NCBI RefSeq assembly: GCF_026157035.1 | Contig: NZ_JANJZA010000001.1 | Location: 1,405,001-1,469,000, forward strand | Direction of reading: 5' to 3' | DNA length: 64,000 nucleotides | DNA from: Sphingomicrobium nitratireducens | GTDB taxonomy: Bacteria > Pseudomonadota > Alphaproteobacteria > Sphingomonadales > Sphingomonadaceae | Part shown: piece by piece, positions 9,648 through 23,168 of the stretch | Position numbering within the stretch: position 1 is the stretch's first letter | Layout: each line of letters starts with the position of its first letter | Notes under the pieces: generated by a model | The model's database searches: none | Told to the model about the DNA's origin: nothing | Seen by the model: the letters and a program-made list of their open reading frames with translations, nothing else | Position numbers and translations under genes: made by a program

Positions 9648-10509
9648 GATAGAATTCCTCGAGGCAGAATTTGCGAGGGATCAGCGCGTCGATTTCGACA
9701 CCGCTTTCGACGAGCAGGCGGTTGAGGCGGGCAGGTCTCCACCCGTCACCAAGCGTGACCTGGTGCGCGCCGCCATCGCAGCGGGCATCGAGGCCGAGCC
9801 GGTGCAGTTGGGATGCGAGCCTCTCGTCGGCACTGGAGACGGCGACGGTCGGCGGGCCGCTACGAAGATCCTCGAGCGGGCCCTGGTGGATCAGCCGGCC
9901 TCGCGACAGCAGCCCGATATGGGTCGCGACCTTCTCGATTTCGCTCAGGAGATGAGAACAGATGATCATCGTGCGCCCCTCGGCGAGCTCGACGAGGAGC
10001 GTGCGCATCGCGCGAATGCCTTCTGGATCGAGACCGTTCAGCGGCTCGTCGAGGATGATCAGCGCGGGATCGCCGATCAGCGCGCGGGCGATGCCGAGCC
10101 GCTGGCGCATGCCGGTGGAAAAGCCGCCCACCTTCTGCCGCTCCTTGCCGGCGAGGCCGACCCGGTCGAGCAGGGCAGGGACGTCGCACTCGAGGCCCAG
10201 CGCGCCTGCAGTCACGCGCAGATTGTCGGCTGCCGAAAGATGGTCATAGAAGGCGCCGCCCGGGCTGTCTGCCATCGCGCCGATCAGCGGGCGGCGGTCG
10301 TGACGCAGCTCCTCGCCGAACAGGCTGATCGATCCGCTGCTGGGCCGACGAAGCCCGAGGATCATGCGGATCGTCGTGGACTTGCCCGCACCGTTCGACC
10401 CAAGAAACCCGTAGATCGATCCGGTCGGCACGCTGAGATCGATCCCGTCGACTGCGACGTGGTGCTTGAAGCTCTTGGTGAGCCCGAGGCTCTCCACTGC
10501 CCATTCCAT
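9625..10509 (-). CDS. ABC transporter ATP-binding protein
   Basis: A 294-residue ATPase for the permease just downstream. Walker A GSNGAGKST is at 37-45, the signature STGMRQRL starts at 131 (serine at its first position), and Walker B leads into DEPLNGLD at 154-161, followed by the H-loop CSH. The last 80 residues are a typical bacitracin/lantibiotic-exporter tail. The ATG at 10509 has a GAGGAG ribosome-binding site 9 bases upstream. Its promoter is overlapped by two copies of an inverted repeat shared with the divergent DUF2975-XRE genes, so repression by that XRE protein is likely. Confidence 0.92.
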   Translation of the reverse strand: MEWAVESLGLTKSFKHHVAVDGIDLSVPTGSIYGFLGSNGAGKSTTIRMILGLRRPSSGSISLFGEELRHDRRPLIGAMADSPGGAFYDHLSAADNLRVTAGALGLECDVPALLDRVGLAGKERQKVGGFSTGMRQRLGIARALIGDPALIILDEPLNGLDPEGIRAMRTLLVELAEGRTMIICSHLLSEIEKVATHIGLLSRGRLIHQGPLEDLRSGPPTVAVSSADERLASQLHRLGLDARCDGGAHQVTLGDGWRPARLNRLLVESGVEIDALIPRKFCLEEFYHDRVSAY

Positions 10510-10530
10510 CTTGACCGCTCCTCGTTTTGA

Positions 10531-10581
10531 ATTTAAGCAAAACTTAAATCGGACTGATACATGTTTAAGTCAAGGTTAAAT
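10531..10581. promoter_or_regulatory. twin operator in the ABC / DUF2975-XRE divergent promoter
   Basis: Two related 19-base inverted repeats lie between the divergent genes. Copy 1 (10531-10549) is a perfect ATTTAAG-N5-CTTAAAT. Copy 2 (10563-10581) is an imperfect GTTTAAG-N5-GTTAAAT. Their starts are 32 bases apart, about three helical turns, so a dimeric repressor could bind both on one DNA face. The AT-rich sites stand out sharply from the GC-rich surroundings. The natural candidate binder is the XRE protein encoded at 11039-11260. Confidence 0.75.
10545..10573 (-). promoter_or_regulatory. sigma-70-like promoter of the ABC exporter operon
   Basis: On the minus strand TTGACT (10573-10568) and GATTTA (10550-10545) are separated by 17 bases. 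The -35 box lies inside operator copy 2 and the -10 box largely inside operator copy 1. The ATPase start codon is about 35 bases downstream of the -10 box. Confidence 0.55.
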
Positions 10582-10589
10582 TCGAAAGG

Positions 10590-11039
10590 ATGACCGTGAT
10601 CGAGAAACGCAGTCGATGGATGGCGCGCGCGGCGCTCGGGGTCTTCGTGATCATGACGACGCTGTTCGCGGCGCAGAGCTGGGCCTTCCTGAAGGGCTCG
10701 GCGCCCCATGCGGCGTGGGCCGCGTTGCTGCTGCCAAAACCCTTCTATCTCTATGCGATGGGCGCGACCTGGTGGTGGCTGCGTCGTATCGGCGAGGGCG
10801 AGCGCTTCGGCGTCTCGCTGGCGCGTCTGATGCGCCGCGCAGGGCTGGCCCTGTTCCTCGGCGGGTTGATCGAGGTGTTCGGCACCAACGTCGTCACCAG
10901 CTTGACCGTCGGCCGCGCGCTCTATCCGATCAACGAGACCGCGATCGTCATCGGCGTGGTCGGCGTCGGGCTCTACGGCCTCGCCGGCCTTATCGACGAG
11001 GCTCGCCAGGTGAAGACCGAGCTCGAGGAGTTCGTCTGA
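10590..11039 (+). CDS. DUF2975 membrane protein
   Basis: A 149-residue protein with about four membrane spans (AALGVFVIMTTLFAAQSW, AAWAALLLPKPFYLYAMG, GLALFLGGLIEVFG, ETAIVIGVVGVGLYGLAG), fitting DUF2975. Such genes are usually followed by a small YozG-type XRE regulator, as here, with the TGA and next ATG overlapping by one base. The ATG at 10590 directly abuts the purine tract GAAAGGA, which is too close; the GTG at 10596 would sit about 5 bases after it and may be the real start. The function of DUF2975 is unknown; sensing for the regulator is a guess. Confidence 0.78.
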   Translation: MTVIEKRSRWMARAALGVFVIMTTLFAAQSWAFLKGSAPHAAWAALLLPKPFYLYAMGATWWWLRRIGEGERFGVSLARLMRRAGLALFLGGLIEVFGTNVVTSLTVGRALYPINETAIVIGVVGVGLYGLAGLIDEARQVKTELEEFV

Positions 11040-11260
11040 TGCCGATCACGGTAACGCTCGACGCGATGCTCGCTGCGCGCGGCATGACCGGCAAGGAACT
11101 GGCCGAGCGGATCGGCATTTCCGAAACGCAGCTCAGCCTGTTCCGCTCGGGCAAGGTCAAGGGGGTTCGCTTTTCCACGCTCGATAGGATGTGCGCGGAG
11201 CTGGGCTGCAAGCCGGGCGACCTGCTCGACCATGTCCGCAAGATCGAGGGCGGCTACTAG
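11039..11260 (+). CDS. small XRE/Cro-type transcriptional regulator (YozG-like)
   Basis: A 73-residue DNA-binding protein that is almost entirely one helix-turn-helix domain. TGKELAERIGISETQLSLFRSG (17-38) is the HTH, and the tail MCAELGCKPGDLLDHV is typical of YozG-like regulators paired with DUF2975. It is translationally coupled to the DUF2975 gene (TGATG overlap). It probably represses its own operon and the divergent ABC exporter through the repeats at 10531-10581. Its stop shares CTAG (11257-11260) with the convergent MoxR ATPase gene. Confidence 0.88.
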   Translation: MPITVTLDAMLAARGMTGKELAERIGISETQLSLFRSGKVKGVRFSTLDRMCAELGCKPGDLLDHVRKIEGGY

Positions 11261-12102
11261 CGTCCATCGCGCCGCGCGATAAAGGCCAGCTTCTCGAACA
11301 GCATCACGTCCTGTTCGTTCTTCAAGAGCGCGCCGTGGAGCGGCGGGATCGCCTTGCGCGGATCGGCGTCGGCGAGCACTTCCATCGGCATGTCCTCGTG
11401 GAGGATGAGCTTGAGCCAGTCGATCAGCTCGCTCGTCGACGGCTTCTTCTTGATCCCCGGCGTCTCGCGCACCTGGTAGAAGATATCCATCGCCTTCCTC
11501 ACCAGCATCTTCTGGATGCCGGGGAAGTGCACGTCGATGATCGCTTCCATCGTCTCGCGGTCGGGGAAGGAGATGTAGTGGAAGAAGCAGCGGCGCAGGA
11601 AGGCGTCGGGCAGATCCTTCTCGTTGTTCGAGGTGATTACCACGACCGGGCGGTCGGCCGCCTTCACCGTCTCACCGGTCTCGTAGACATGGAATTCCAT
11701 CCGATCGAGTTCCTGCAACAAGTCGTTGGGGAATTCGATGTCGGCCTTGTCGATCTCGTCGATCAGCAGCACCGGAAGCTTGGGGGAGGTGAACGCCTCC
11801 CACAGCTTGCCCTTGCGGATATAGTTGGAAATGTCGTGGACGCGCTCTTCGCCGAGTTGCCCGTCGCGCAGTCGCGCGACCGCGTCATATTCATAGAGGC
11901 CCTGGACCGCGCGGGTGGTCGACTTGACGTGCCACTCGATTAGCGGGGCGTCGATCGCTTCGGCGATTTCGTGCGCAAGGACGGTCTTGCCGGTCCCGGG
12001 CTCGCCCTTGACGAGCAGCGGGCGGCGCAGCGCCACGGCGGCATTGACCGCGACCTTGAGGTCGTCGGTGGCGACGTAGGAAGAAGTGCCTTCGAATTTC
12101 AT
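11257..12102 (-). CDS. MoxR-family AAA+ ATPase
   Basis: A 281-residue AAA+ ATPase of the MoxR/CoxD class. Walker A GEPGTGKT is at 33-40 and Walker B VLLIDEIDK at 111-119; sensor 1 is VVITSNNEKDLP and the arginine finger region DAFLRRCFFHYISFP follows. MoxR ATPases help VWA partners mature metalloenzymes or other complexes. The likely partner is the CoxE-like VWA protein at 6122-7303. It converges on the XRE gene with a shared CTAG stop tetranucleotide. Confidence 0.93.
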   Translation of the reverse strand: MKFEGTSSYVATDDLKVAVNAAVALRRPLLVKGEPGTGKTVLAHEIAEAIDAPLIEWHVKSTTRAVQGLYEYDAVARLRDGQLGEERVHDISNYIRKGKLWEAFTSPKLPVLLIDEIDKADIEFPNDLLQELDRMEFHVYETGETVKAADRPVVVITSNNEKDLPDAFLRRCFFHYISFPDRETMEAIIDVHFPGIQKMLVRKAMDIFYQVRETPGIKKKPSTSELIDWLKLILHEDMPMEVLADADPRKAIPPLHGALLKNEQDVMLFEKLAFIARRDGR

Positions 12103-12149
12103 GCAGCCGCCCTAGGCGCGCACCGCGATGCGCGCAAGGCGGCGAAGGA

Positions 12150-12824
12150 TCAGCCGTCGGCCTTATTGCGCGCTTCGGCGCGGGCTTCGAGAAGATCGAA
12201 CAGGCCGCGATGCTGCAGCAGGAGCTGCTCGGCGCCAAAGCCCATGGCTCGCTCGGCAGCGGCGCCCGTAATGGCTCCGTCGACGACAGCGGCGCTGTCG
12301 GCATCGCCGGGCAGGACCGAGGCAGGCGCTTCCAGGCCGAAACGCTCGGCGGCGGTGTCGAGCACGGCGCGCACGAACGGCCAGTCGGCGACGAGCGCGG
12401 TCGCGGCGCCCAGCGCGCAACCGTTACGTTCGGAGGCTGCCAGCGTGTCGATCGCGCGGCGCTGCGCGACGAGCGCGGCTTCGGTCTGCGCGGCACCCGG
12501 CGTGGAGGGCAGGGGCCCGGCGAGCGCGGTAAGGCGCACAAGGTAAAGGCGCTCGCGGTCGAACCCGTCGGCGGCCTGCATCATCCAGTCGCGCACAGCG
12601 CCCGCGGGCGTGGTCGCAAGCGCCATCTCGATCATGCCGGGGTGACGGCCATAGAGCTGGCAGAGGAGGTGGACGGCGTCGGACAGGTCGCGCGCGGCAT
12701 GCGGACCCGAGGCGCGACGCAGCTGGGCGCAATAGTCGTGCGCGGCAAGCCCATCGGCCGCCACCCGCGCTAGTTGCGCTTCGGCAATGCTCGCTGCCTT
12801 GCCGTTCACCGCGGTGCTCACCAT
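12150..12824 (-). CDS. uncharacterised protein, 224 aa
   Basis: I do not recognise a named domain. The 224-residue product is alanine-rich and mostly helical, with AQLRRASGPHAARDLSDAVH, a central LYGRHPGMIEMA and a C-terminal EQLLLQHRGLFDLLEARAEA. No signal peptide or membrane span is seen. The start at 12824 (MVSTAVNG) has GGAGACAGGGGCG in front, giving a GGAG ribosome-binding site; the frame is open upstream but that part overlaps the PspC gene and looks non-coding. The 5' leader can form a hairpin at 12881-12907. It may be a lineage-specific sphingomonad protein. Confidence 0.7.
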   Translation of the reverse strand: MVSTAVNGKAASIAEAQLARVAADGLAAHDYCAQLRRASGPHAARDLSDAVHLLCQLYGRHPGMIEMALATTPAGAVRDWMMQAADGFDRERLYLVRLTALAGPLPSTPGAAQTEAALVAQRRAIDTLAASERNGCALGAATALVADWPFVRAVLDTAAERFGLEAPASVLPGDADSAAVVDGAITGAAAERAMGFGAEQLLLQHRGLFDLLEARAEARNKADG

Positions 12825-13019
12825 CGCCCCTGTCTCCTTCGTCTCGTTGGCAGTGTTCGTTGGTGGGTAGACCACGTCCTTAACCGCCGCGCGTAAAGAC
12901 GCGGTTACCTTGGCCTTCACCTTTTGGAGAGGCAGGTTAATTTGTGGCTCGAAACGGGACATTCTTGCCCGGTTGGAGGCACTTTCGATCGCGATGGCGG
13001 AAAAACTTTTCCGGGCATG

Positions 13020-13051
13020 AAAAACCCCGCGCCGGGCAGGCGGCGCGGGGT
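13020..13051 (-). terminator. rho-independent terminator of the PspC-domain gene
   Basis: ACCCCGCGCC (13024-13033) pairs perfectly with GGCGCGGGGT (13042-13051) around an 8-base loop. On the minus strand the stem is followed by a run of five T. It lies 30 bases beyond the PspC stop codon. Confidence 0.9.
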
Positions 13052-13080
13052 CTCGATCTCGTTCCTTCGAGATAAAAGCG

Positions 13081-13374
13081 TCAGGCCGCTTCGGCCAATG
13101 CCTCGGCATCGCTGGCGGGCACCGGCATCGTCTGCTCGGCAACCGTCACGTGCGGCACGACCATTTCCTTCGCGGGCGCGATGCGGCGCGACACGAAGAC
13201 GAGCGCGCCCAGCGCCAGATAGAGCACGACCATCTGGACCGGCACCCAGAAGAGCGGCGCGATGAACGCCAGGCGCAGCCACAACGGGTTGAACCCCAGA
13301 TCCTCGCCCAGCGCCTCGCAGACCCCGAAGATGGTGTCGTTGCGGGTGAACATGTTGGGCTTCTTCTCTTCCAT
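13081..13374 (-). CDS. PspC-domain membrane protein
   Basis: A 97-residue protein with the PspC fold: NDTIFGVCEALGEDLGFNPLWLR followed by two membrane segments (LAFIAPLFWVPVQMVVLYLALGALVFV) and a short cytoplasmic tail. PspC proteins sense or counter inner-membrane stress. The second of two in-frame ATGs is chosen because AAGGA lies 7 bases before it; the first ATG (13380) would be only one base from that site. No pspA-like gene is adjacent. Two overlapping palindromes occur about 130-155 bases upstream (13504-13529), and a clear terminator follows. Confidence 0.82.
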   Translation of the reverse strand: MEEKKPNMFTRNDTIFGVCEALGEDLGFNPLWLRLAFIAPLFWVPVQMVVLYLALGALVFVSRRIAPAKEMVVPHVTVAEQTMPVPASDAEALAEAA

Positions 13375-13503
13375 CGTCATATCCTTCGTGGCGCGGGCCT
13401 GGCCGCTGATGCCCCACCATCAGCAAGCGCCATGCCAAGCGCCGATAATCCCGCGTTTCCGTGAAAAACTCCGTAGCACTCCAAAACTTAACGCATCCCG
13501 AAC

Positions 13504-13529
13504 GGTGGGGTTCCCCACCAAATCTGGTG
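13504..13529. repeat. two overlapping palindromes between rpoD and the PspC gene
   Basis: GGTGGGGTTCCCCACC (13504-13519) is a perfect 16-base palindrome. CACCA-AATC-TGGTG (13516-13529) is a second inverted repeat sharing its CACC. They cannot form as hairpins at the same time. The site is downstream of rpoD and upstream of the PspC gene on the minus strand, so it could be an operator or part of the rpoD 3' end. No T-run follows, so it is not a classical terminator. Confidence 0.5.
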
Positions 13530-13626
13530 TGATTTCCCATATCGCGGGCGAGCGGTTCCGGCGCCAGCGAGCATCGACGGACGAGCCCGATGGCTCGCCC
13601 GTTCGACGAATGGAGGGACGGACGAC

Positions 13627-15651
<2,025 letters not shown>

Positions 15652-15666
15652 AGATAGTTGTGCCGC

Positions 15667-17481
15667 TTAGTCGCCGATGGCCAGCGATGCCAGCCTTTCG
15701 TTCATTTCGTCCCGTGCGCGGTGCAAACGCTGCTGCTCCGCAAATGCCTGTTCGTCGCCGTCCTGCAGGCGCCGCGTCGCCTCATCCAGTGCCGTTTCGA
15801 TCTCCGCGGTCGCGGCGATCGTGTCGAGCGCCAGCTTCAGGTCCCGCATCGCCGTGCCCTGGTCGGCATCGGGACGGGTGAAACTGAAACCCATGGCCGT
15901 GCGGGGCGGGGCGCCCAGTCCGTCCGAGGCCAATATGGTGGCGATCCGCGCGCGATCAAGCGACTCGCCTGAAAGCGCGGCATCGACCAGATGGTTTCGC
16001 ATCCGCGCCTGGCTCGGATCCGAGATCGGAAGGGCTGCCAGCGCCTCGACATCTTCGCCGATCGCCTCGGGGAACAGCGCATAGCCGTAGAGCATCGCGC
16101 CCACCACCGGCCCGCCGATCCCGGCGCGGGCAATGTCACGCGCTTCAGAGCCGACCGGCGGGGCAGGGGGGACCCATCGCCCGCGCTTCTGCTGCCAGCG
16201 CCCGCCGCCCGCCTCCCGTTCGCCGCGCCCAACCAGCTTGTCGAAACGCGCCAGCCATTCCTCGCGGTAGAGCTGGGCGAGGCTCGGATCGCCGATCGTC
16301 TTGGCGTGATCCATCAGCCGCTGCTTGAGGCCGGCGCGCGCTTCGGGCGTACCGAGCGGGGCCGCGTCGCGCTCGTGCCGCCACAGGCGGTCGACCAGCG
16401 GCTCGGCCTCTTCGAGTAGTGCCTCGAACGCGCCCTTGCCGCCTTGCGACACGATATCGTCCGGGTCCTTACCCGAGGGAAGCTCGACGAAGCGCAACGA
16501 GCGCTCAGGGCCGAGCAGGGGCAAGGCGCGCATCGCCGCGCGGACCGCGGCTTTTTGCCCCGCCGCATCACCGTCGAAACACAGGACCGGTTCGCCCGTG
16601 AGGCGCCAGAGCAGATGGAGCTGGCCCTCGGTCAGGGCCGTGCCGTTGGGCGCGACCGCGTCGGAAATGCCCGCCTGGTCCAGCGCGATCACATCCATAT
16701 AGCCCTCGACCACGATCACGCGGCCCGAAGCGCGCGAAGCCGCGGAAGCAAGGTCGAGATTGTAGAGCTGGCGACCCTTGTCGAAGAGCGGGGTCTCGGG
16801 AGAATTGAGATATTTGGGCTCGCCCTGGCCGATGATGCGCCCGCCGAACGCGATCACGCGCCCGCGCGCATCGCGGATCGGGATCATCAGCCGCCCGCGG
16901 AAACGATCGTAGGGCTCCTTGTCCTCGACCGAGATCAGCATGCCGCTGTCGACCAGCATCGGGGTCTCGAACTTGTCGAGCGCGCGCTTGAGCTTGCCGC
17001 GACTGTCGGGGGCGAAACCGAGCCGGAATTTCTTCACCGTCGCGGGGGTGAGGCCGCGCTTCTCGATATAGCGCCGCGCTTCGCCGCCTTCGATCCCGGC
17101 AAGCTGCTTCTCGAACCAGTCGGCCGCGCCCTCGGTGACGTCGATCAGCCCGGCGCGTTTCTCGGCCCGTTCGCGCGCCTGCGGATCGGGGGCAGGGACT
17201 TCCATCCCGACCTTGGCGGCCAGTTCCTTGACTGCGTCCATGAAGGCGAGCCCGCGATAGTCGGTCAGGAAGCCGATCGCGTCGCCGTGCGCGGAGCAAC
17301 CGAAGCAGTGATAGAAGCCCTTCTCGTCATTGACGTAAAAGCTGGGCGTCTTCTCGTTGTGAAACGGGCAGCAGGCCTTGAATTCATTGCCCGCCTTGAT
17401 GAGCTTCACGTCCTGACCGACGACACTGGAGACGCGCGTGCGCGCGCGAAGCTCGTCGAGAAAGGATTGGGGAAGGCTCAT
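15667..17481 (-). CDS. dnaG: DNA primase DnaG
   Basis: Synthesises RNA primers for replication. The 604-residue protein starts with a CHC2 zinc finger (C38, H41, C59, C62), followed by the primase core with FRGRLMIPIRDARGRVIAFGGR and the TOPRIM domain (VVEGYMDVIALDQAG and CFDGDAAGQKAA), then a C-terminal helicase-binding helical region. It sits between yqeY (6 bases upstream) and rpoD. Length is normal for the family. Confidence 0.98.
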   Translation of the reverse strand: MSLPQSFLDELRARTRVSSVVGQDVKLIKAGNEFKACCPFHNEKTPSFYVNDEKGFYHCFGCSAHGDAIGFLTDYRGLAFMDAVKELAAKVGMEVPAPDPQARERAEKRAGLIDVTEGAADWFEKQLAGIEGGEARRYIEKRGLTPATVKKFRLGFAPDSRGKLKRALDKFETPMLVDSGMLISVEDKEPYDRFRGRLMIPIRDARGRVIAFGGRIIGQGEPKYLNSPETPLFDKGRQLYNLDLASAASRASGRVIVVEGYMDVIALDQAGISDAVAPNGTALTEGQLHLLWRLTGEPVLCFDGDAAGQKAAVRAAMRALPLLGPERSLRFVELPSGKDPDDIVSQGGKGAFEALLEEAEPLVDRLWRHERDAAPLGTPEARAGLKQRLMDHAKTIGDPSLAQLYREEWLARFDKLVGRGEREAGGGRWQQKRGRWVPPAPPVGSEARDIARAGIGGPVVGAMLYGYALFPEAIGEDVEALAALPISDPSQARMRNHLVDAALSGESLDRARIATILASDGLGAPPRTAMGFSFTRPDADQGTAMRDLKLALDTIAATAEIETALDEATRRLQDGDEQAFAEQQRLHRARDEMNERLASLAIGD

Positions 17482-17487
17482 CGAGCC

Positions 17488-17946
17488 TTACTGGCCCAAC
17501 AACGCCTTCTTCGCCAGCGCGCTGGCCTTGGCCGGTTCGATGGTCGCACCGTGGCGCGCGCGAACCTGGCCCATAACCGTGCCCATGTCCTTCATCGAGG
17601 AGGCGCCGGTCTCGGCGACGATGGCGCGAACCGCGGCCTCGGCGTCCTCGTCGCTCATCTGCGCGGGGAGGAATTCCTCGATCACCGCGATCTCGGCTTC
17701 CTCGGCGAGCGCGCGATCCTCGGCGCCGCCCTTCCTGTACATCTCGACCGATTCGCGGCGCTGCTTGACCATCTTCTGGAGCACGGAAGTGACGTGCGCG
17801 TCGTCGTCCTCGACCGGACCGCCAGTACGCGCCTCGATGTCCTTGTTCTTCACTTCCGACTGGATCAGGCGGATCGTCGCGACCTTGTCCTTCTCGCCCG
17901 CCTTCATGCCCGCGATCATGGCAGCCTTCAGTCGCTCGCGAATCAT
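17488..17946 (-). CDS. yqeY: GatB/YqeY domain protein
   Basis: A 152-residue YqeY protein, related to the tail domain of GatB and thought to contact tRNA. The N-terminal helices MIRERLKAAMIAGMKAGEKDKVATIRLI and the middle VEDDDAHVTSVLQKMVKQRRES are typical. The ATG at 17946 is chosen; the frame is open for 18 more codons upstream without family similarity. It is the first gene of the yqeY-dnaG-rpoD operon and is divergent from carA. Confidence 0.92.
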   Translation of the reverse strand: MIRERLKAAMIAGMKAGEKDKVATIRLIQSEVKNKDIEARTGGPVEDDDAHVTSVLQKMVKQRRESVEMYRKGGAEDRALAEEAEIAVIEEFLPAQMSDEDAEAAVRAIVAETGASSMKDMGTVMGQVRARHGATIEPAKASALAKKALLGQ

Positions 17947-18085
17947 CTCGCCGTTCCCTCTGTTTGTCGGAAAAGACCACGATAGCCGGAAATATCTCAA
18001 AACACAGCGTTGACGTTGCTGGCGGGCACGCGTAGCCGCTGTGGCTTAGCGACATCGCCGACATTCTTGCCGAGGAGCGCCATTG

Positions 18086-19252
18086 ATGGCCGACCCGATC
18101 CCCACCCGTGCGCAACCCACAGGGGCCACGGGAGTCATCGTTTTCGCCGACGGCAGGACGATCTGGGGACAGGGCTTCGGCGCCACCGGCGAGGCGGTCG
18201 GCGAGCTTTGCTTCAACACCGCGATGACCGGCTACCAGGAGGTGATGACCGATCCCTCCTACGCCAAGCAGGTGATCGCCTTCACCTTCCCCCACATCGG
18301 CAATGTCGGCGCAAATGCCGAAGACGTAGAGGCGGGCGAGGCGCATGCGCTCGGGTGCATCGTGCGCGAAGCGGTGACACAGCCGTCCAACTTCCGCTCC
18401 GACTGCGACTTCCCCTGCTGGATGCGCGACCATGGCCGCATCGGCATCGCCGGCGTCGACACGCGCGCGTTGACCCAGATCGTGCGCGAGGAAGGCCCGC
18501 CGACCATCGCCATCGCGCACAGCGAAACGGGCGAGTTCGACCTGGACGCACTCCGGAAAATGGCCGCCGACTGGCCCGGGCTCGAGGGCATGGACCTCGC
18601 CAAGGAAGTCTCGTCCAAGCAGCTGTTCGAATGGACCGACGGCGGCTGGAACTTGGGCGAGGGGTACCGCCTCGACCATGCCGACCCGAACGCGCCGCAC
18701 GTCGTCGCCATCGACTATGGCGCCAAGCGCAACATCTTCAGGAACCTCGTCGAGGCCGGCGCGCGGGTCACCGTGGTGCCCGCGACCGCGAGCTACGACG
18801 AGATCATGCGCCATGATCCCGACGGCTTCTTCCTGTCCAACGGCCCGGGCGATCCGGCCGCGACCGGTCAATACGCCATCCCCGTCATCCAGAAGCTGCT
18901 CGAGACGAGAAAGCCACTGTTCGGCATCTGCCTTGGCCACCAGCTGCTCGCGCTTGCCGTTGGCGGCGAGACCGAAAAGATGTTCCAAGGCCACCGCGGC
19001 GCCAACCACCCGGTCAAGCGCTGCGAGGATGGGATGGTCGAGATCACCAGCATGAACCACGGCTTCGCGGTCAAGCGCACGGGTCTTCCGAACCACGTCA
19101 GGGAAACCCACGTCTCGCTGTTCGACGACAGCAATTGCGGCATCGAACTCACCGACCGGCCGGCGTTCAGCGTCCAGTACCACCCCGAGGCCAGCCCCGG
19201 CCCGATGGACAGTTTCTATCTCTTCGAAAAATTTATCGGGATGATGAAGTAA
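18086..19252 (+). CDS. carA: carbamoyl-phosphate synthase small subunit
   Basis: Glutaminase subunit of carbamoyl-phosphate synthase, feeding arginine and pyrimidine synthesis. The 388-residue protein has an N-terminal CarA domain (FNTAMTGYQEVMTDPSY) and a class I glutamine amidotransferase domain with the triad C282 (GICLGHQ), H366 and E368 (HPE). GAGGAG lies 8 bases before the ATG at 18086. The TAA is followed directly by the ATG of carB, so the two subunits are made together. Confidence 0.97.
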   Translation: MADPIPTRAQPTGATGVIVFADGRTIWGQGFGATGEAVGELCFNTAMTGYQEVMTDPSYAKQVIAFTFPHIGNVGANAEDVEAGEAHALGCIVREAVTQPSNFRSDCDFPCWMRDHGRIGIAGVDTRALTQIVREEGPPTIAIAHSETGEFDLDALRKMAADWPGLEGMDLAKEVSSKQLFEWTDGGWNLGEGYRLDHADPNAPHVVAIDYGAKRNIFRNLVEAGARVTVVPATASYDEIMRHDPDGFFLSNGPGDPAATGQYAIPVIQKLLETRKPLFGICLGHQLLALAVGGETEKMFQGHRGANHPVKRCEDGMVEITSMNHGFAVKRTGLPNHVRETHVSLFDDSNCGIELTDRPAFSVQYHPEASPGPMDSFYLFEKFIGMMK

Positions 19253-22609
<3,357 letters not shown>

Positions 22610-22687
22610 ACATTCCCCTGCATCCCCTACAGACGGGCCGCTGACCCAAGCGGCAGCAGGGCGGTTTTGACGAAGGATGCGATTGAA

Positions 22688-23164
22688 ATGGCGAGCGAAA
22701 AAGTCCCGATGCTGGCAGAGGGCCACCGCAAGCTTTCCGAAGAAGTGAAGCGTTTGAAGTCGATCGAGCGGCCCGCCGTGATCGATGCGATCGAGGAAGC
22801 CCGCGCGCACGGCGACCTTTCCGAGAATGCCGAATATCACGCGGCCAAGGAACGCCAGGGCCAGATCGAGGCGACCATTGCCCATATCGAGGACCAGCTG
22901 GCCCGCGCGATGGTGATCGATCCCACGACCCTGTCGGGCGACAAGGTTGTGTTCGGTGCGACCGTCCACCTCCTTGACGAGGACAACAAGAAGGTGACGT
23001 ACCAGCTGGTCGGCGAAGGCGAGGCCGATGCCGCTTCGGGCCGCATCAACTTCAATTCGCCGCTCGCACGCGCGCTCATCGGGCGCAGTGTCGGCGAGGA
23101 GGTCGAAGTGACCACCCCCAAGGGCGAGCGTTACTACGAAATCGCCAAGGTCGAGTTCATCTAG
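22688..23164 (+). CDS. greA: transcription elongation factor GreA
   Basis: Rescues backtracked RNA polymerase by stimulating transcript cleavage. The 158-residue product has the N-terminal coiled coil with acidic tip ([18 protein letters not shown]) and the C-terminal FKBP-like domain ([20 protein letters not shown]). The ATG at 22688 gives the usual family length; a TTG at 22667 would add seven residues. The next gene (rhomboid) begins 4 bases after the stop, indicating one transcript. Confidence 0.96.
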   Translation: MASEKVPMLAEGHRKLSEEVKRLKSIERPAVIDAIEEARAHGDLSENAEYHAAKERQGQIEATIAHIEDQLARAMVIDPTTLSGDKVVFGATVHLLDEDNKKVTYQLVGEGEADAASGRINFNSPLARALIGRSVGEEVEVTTPKGERYYEIAKVEFI

Positions 23165-23168
23165 TCCG

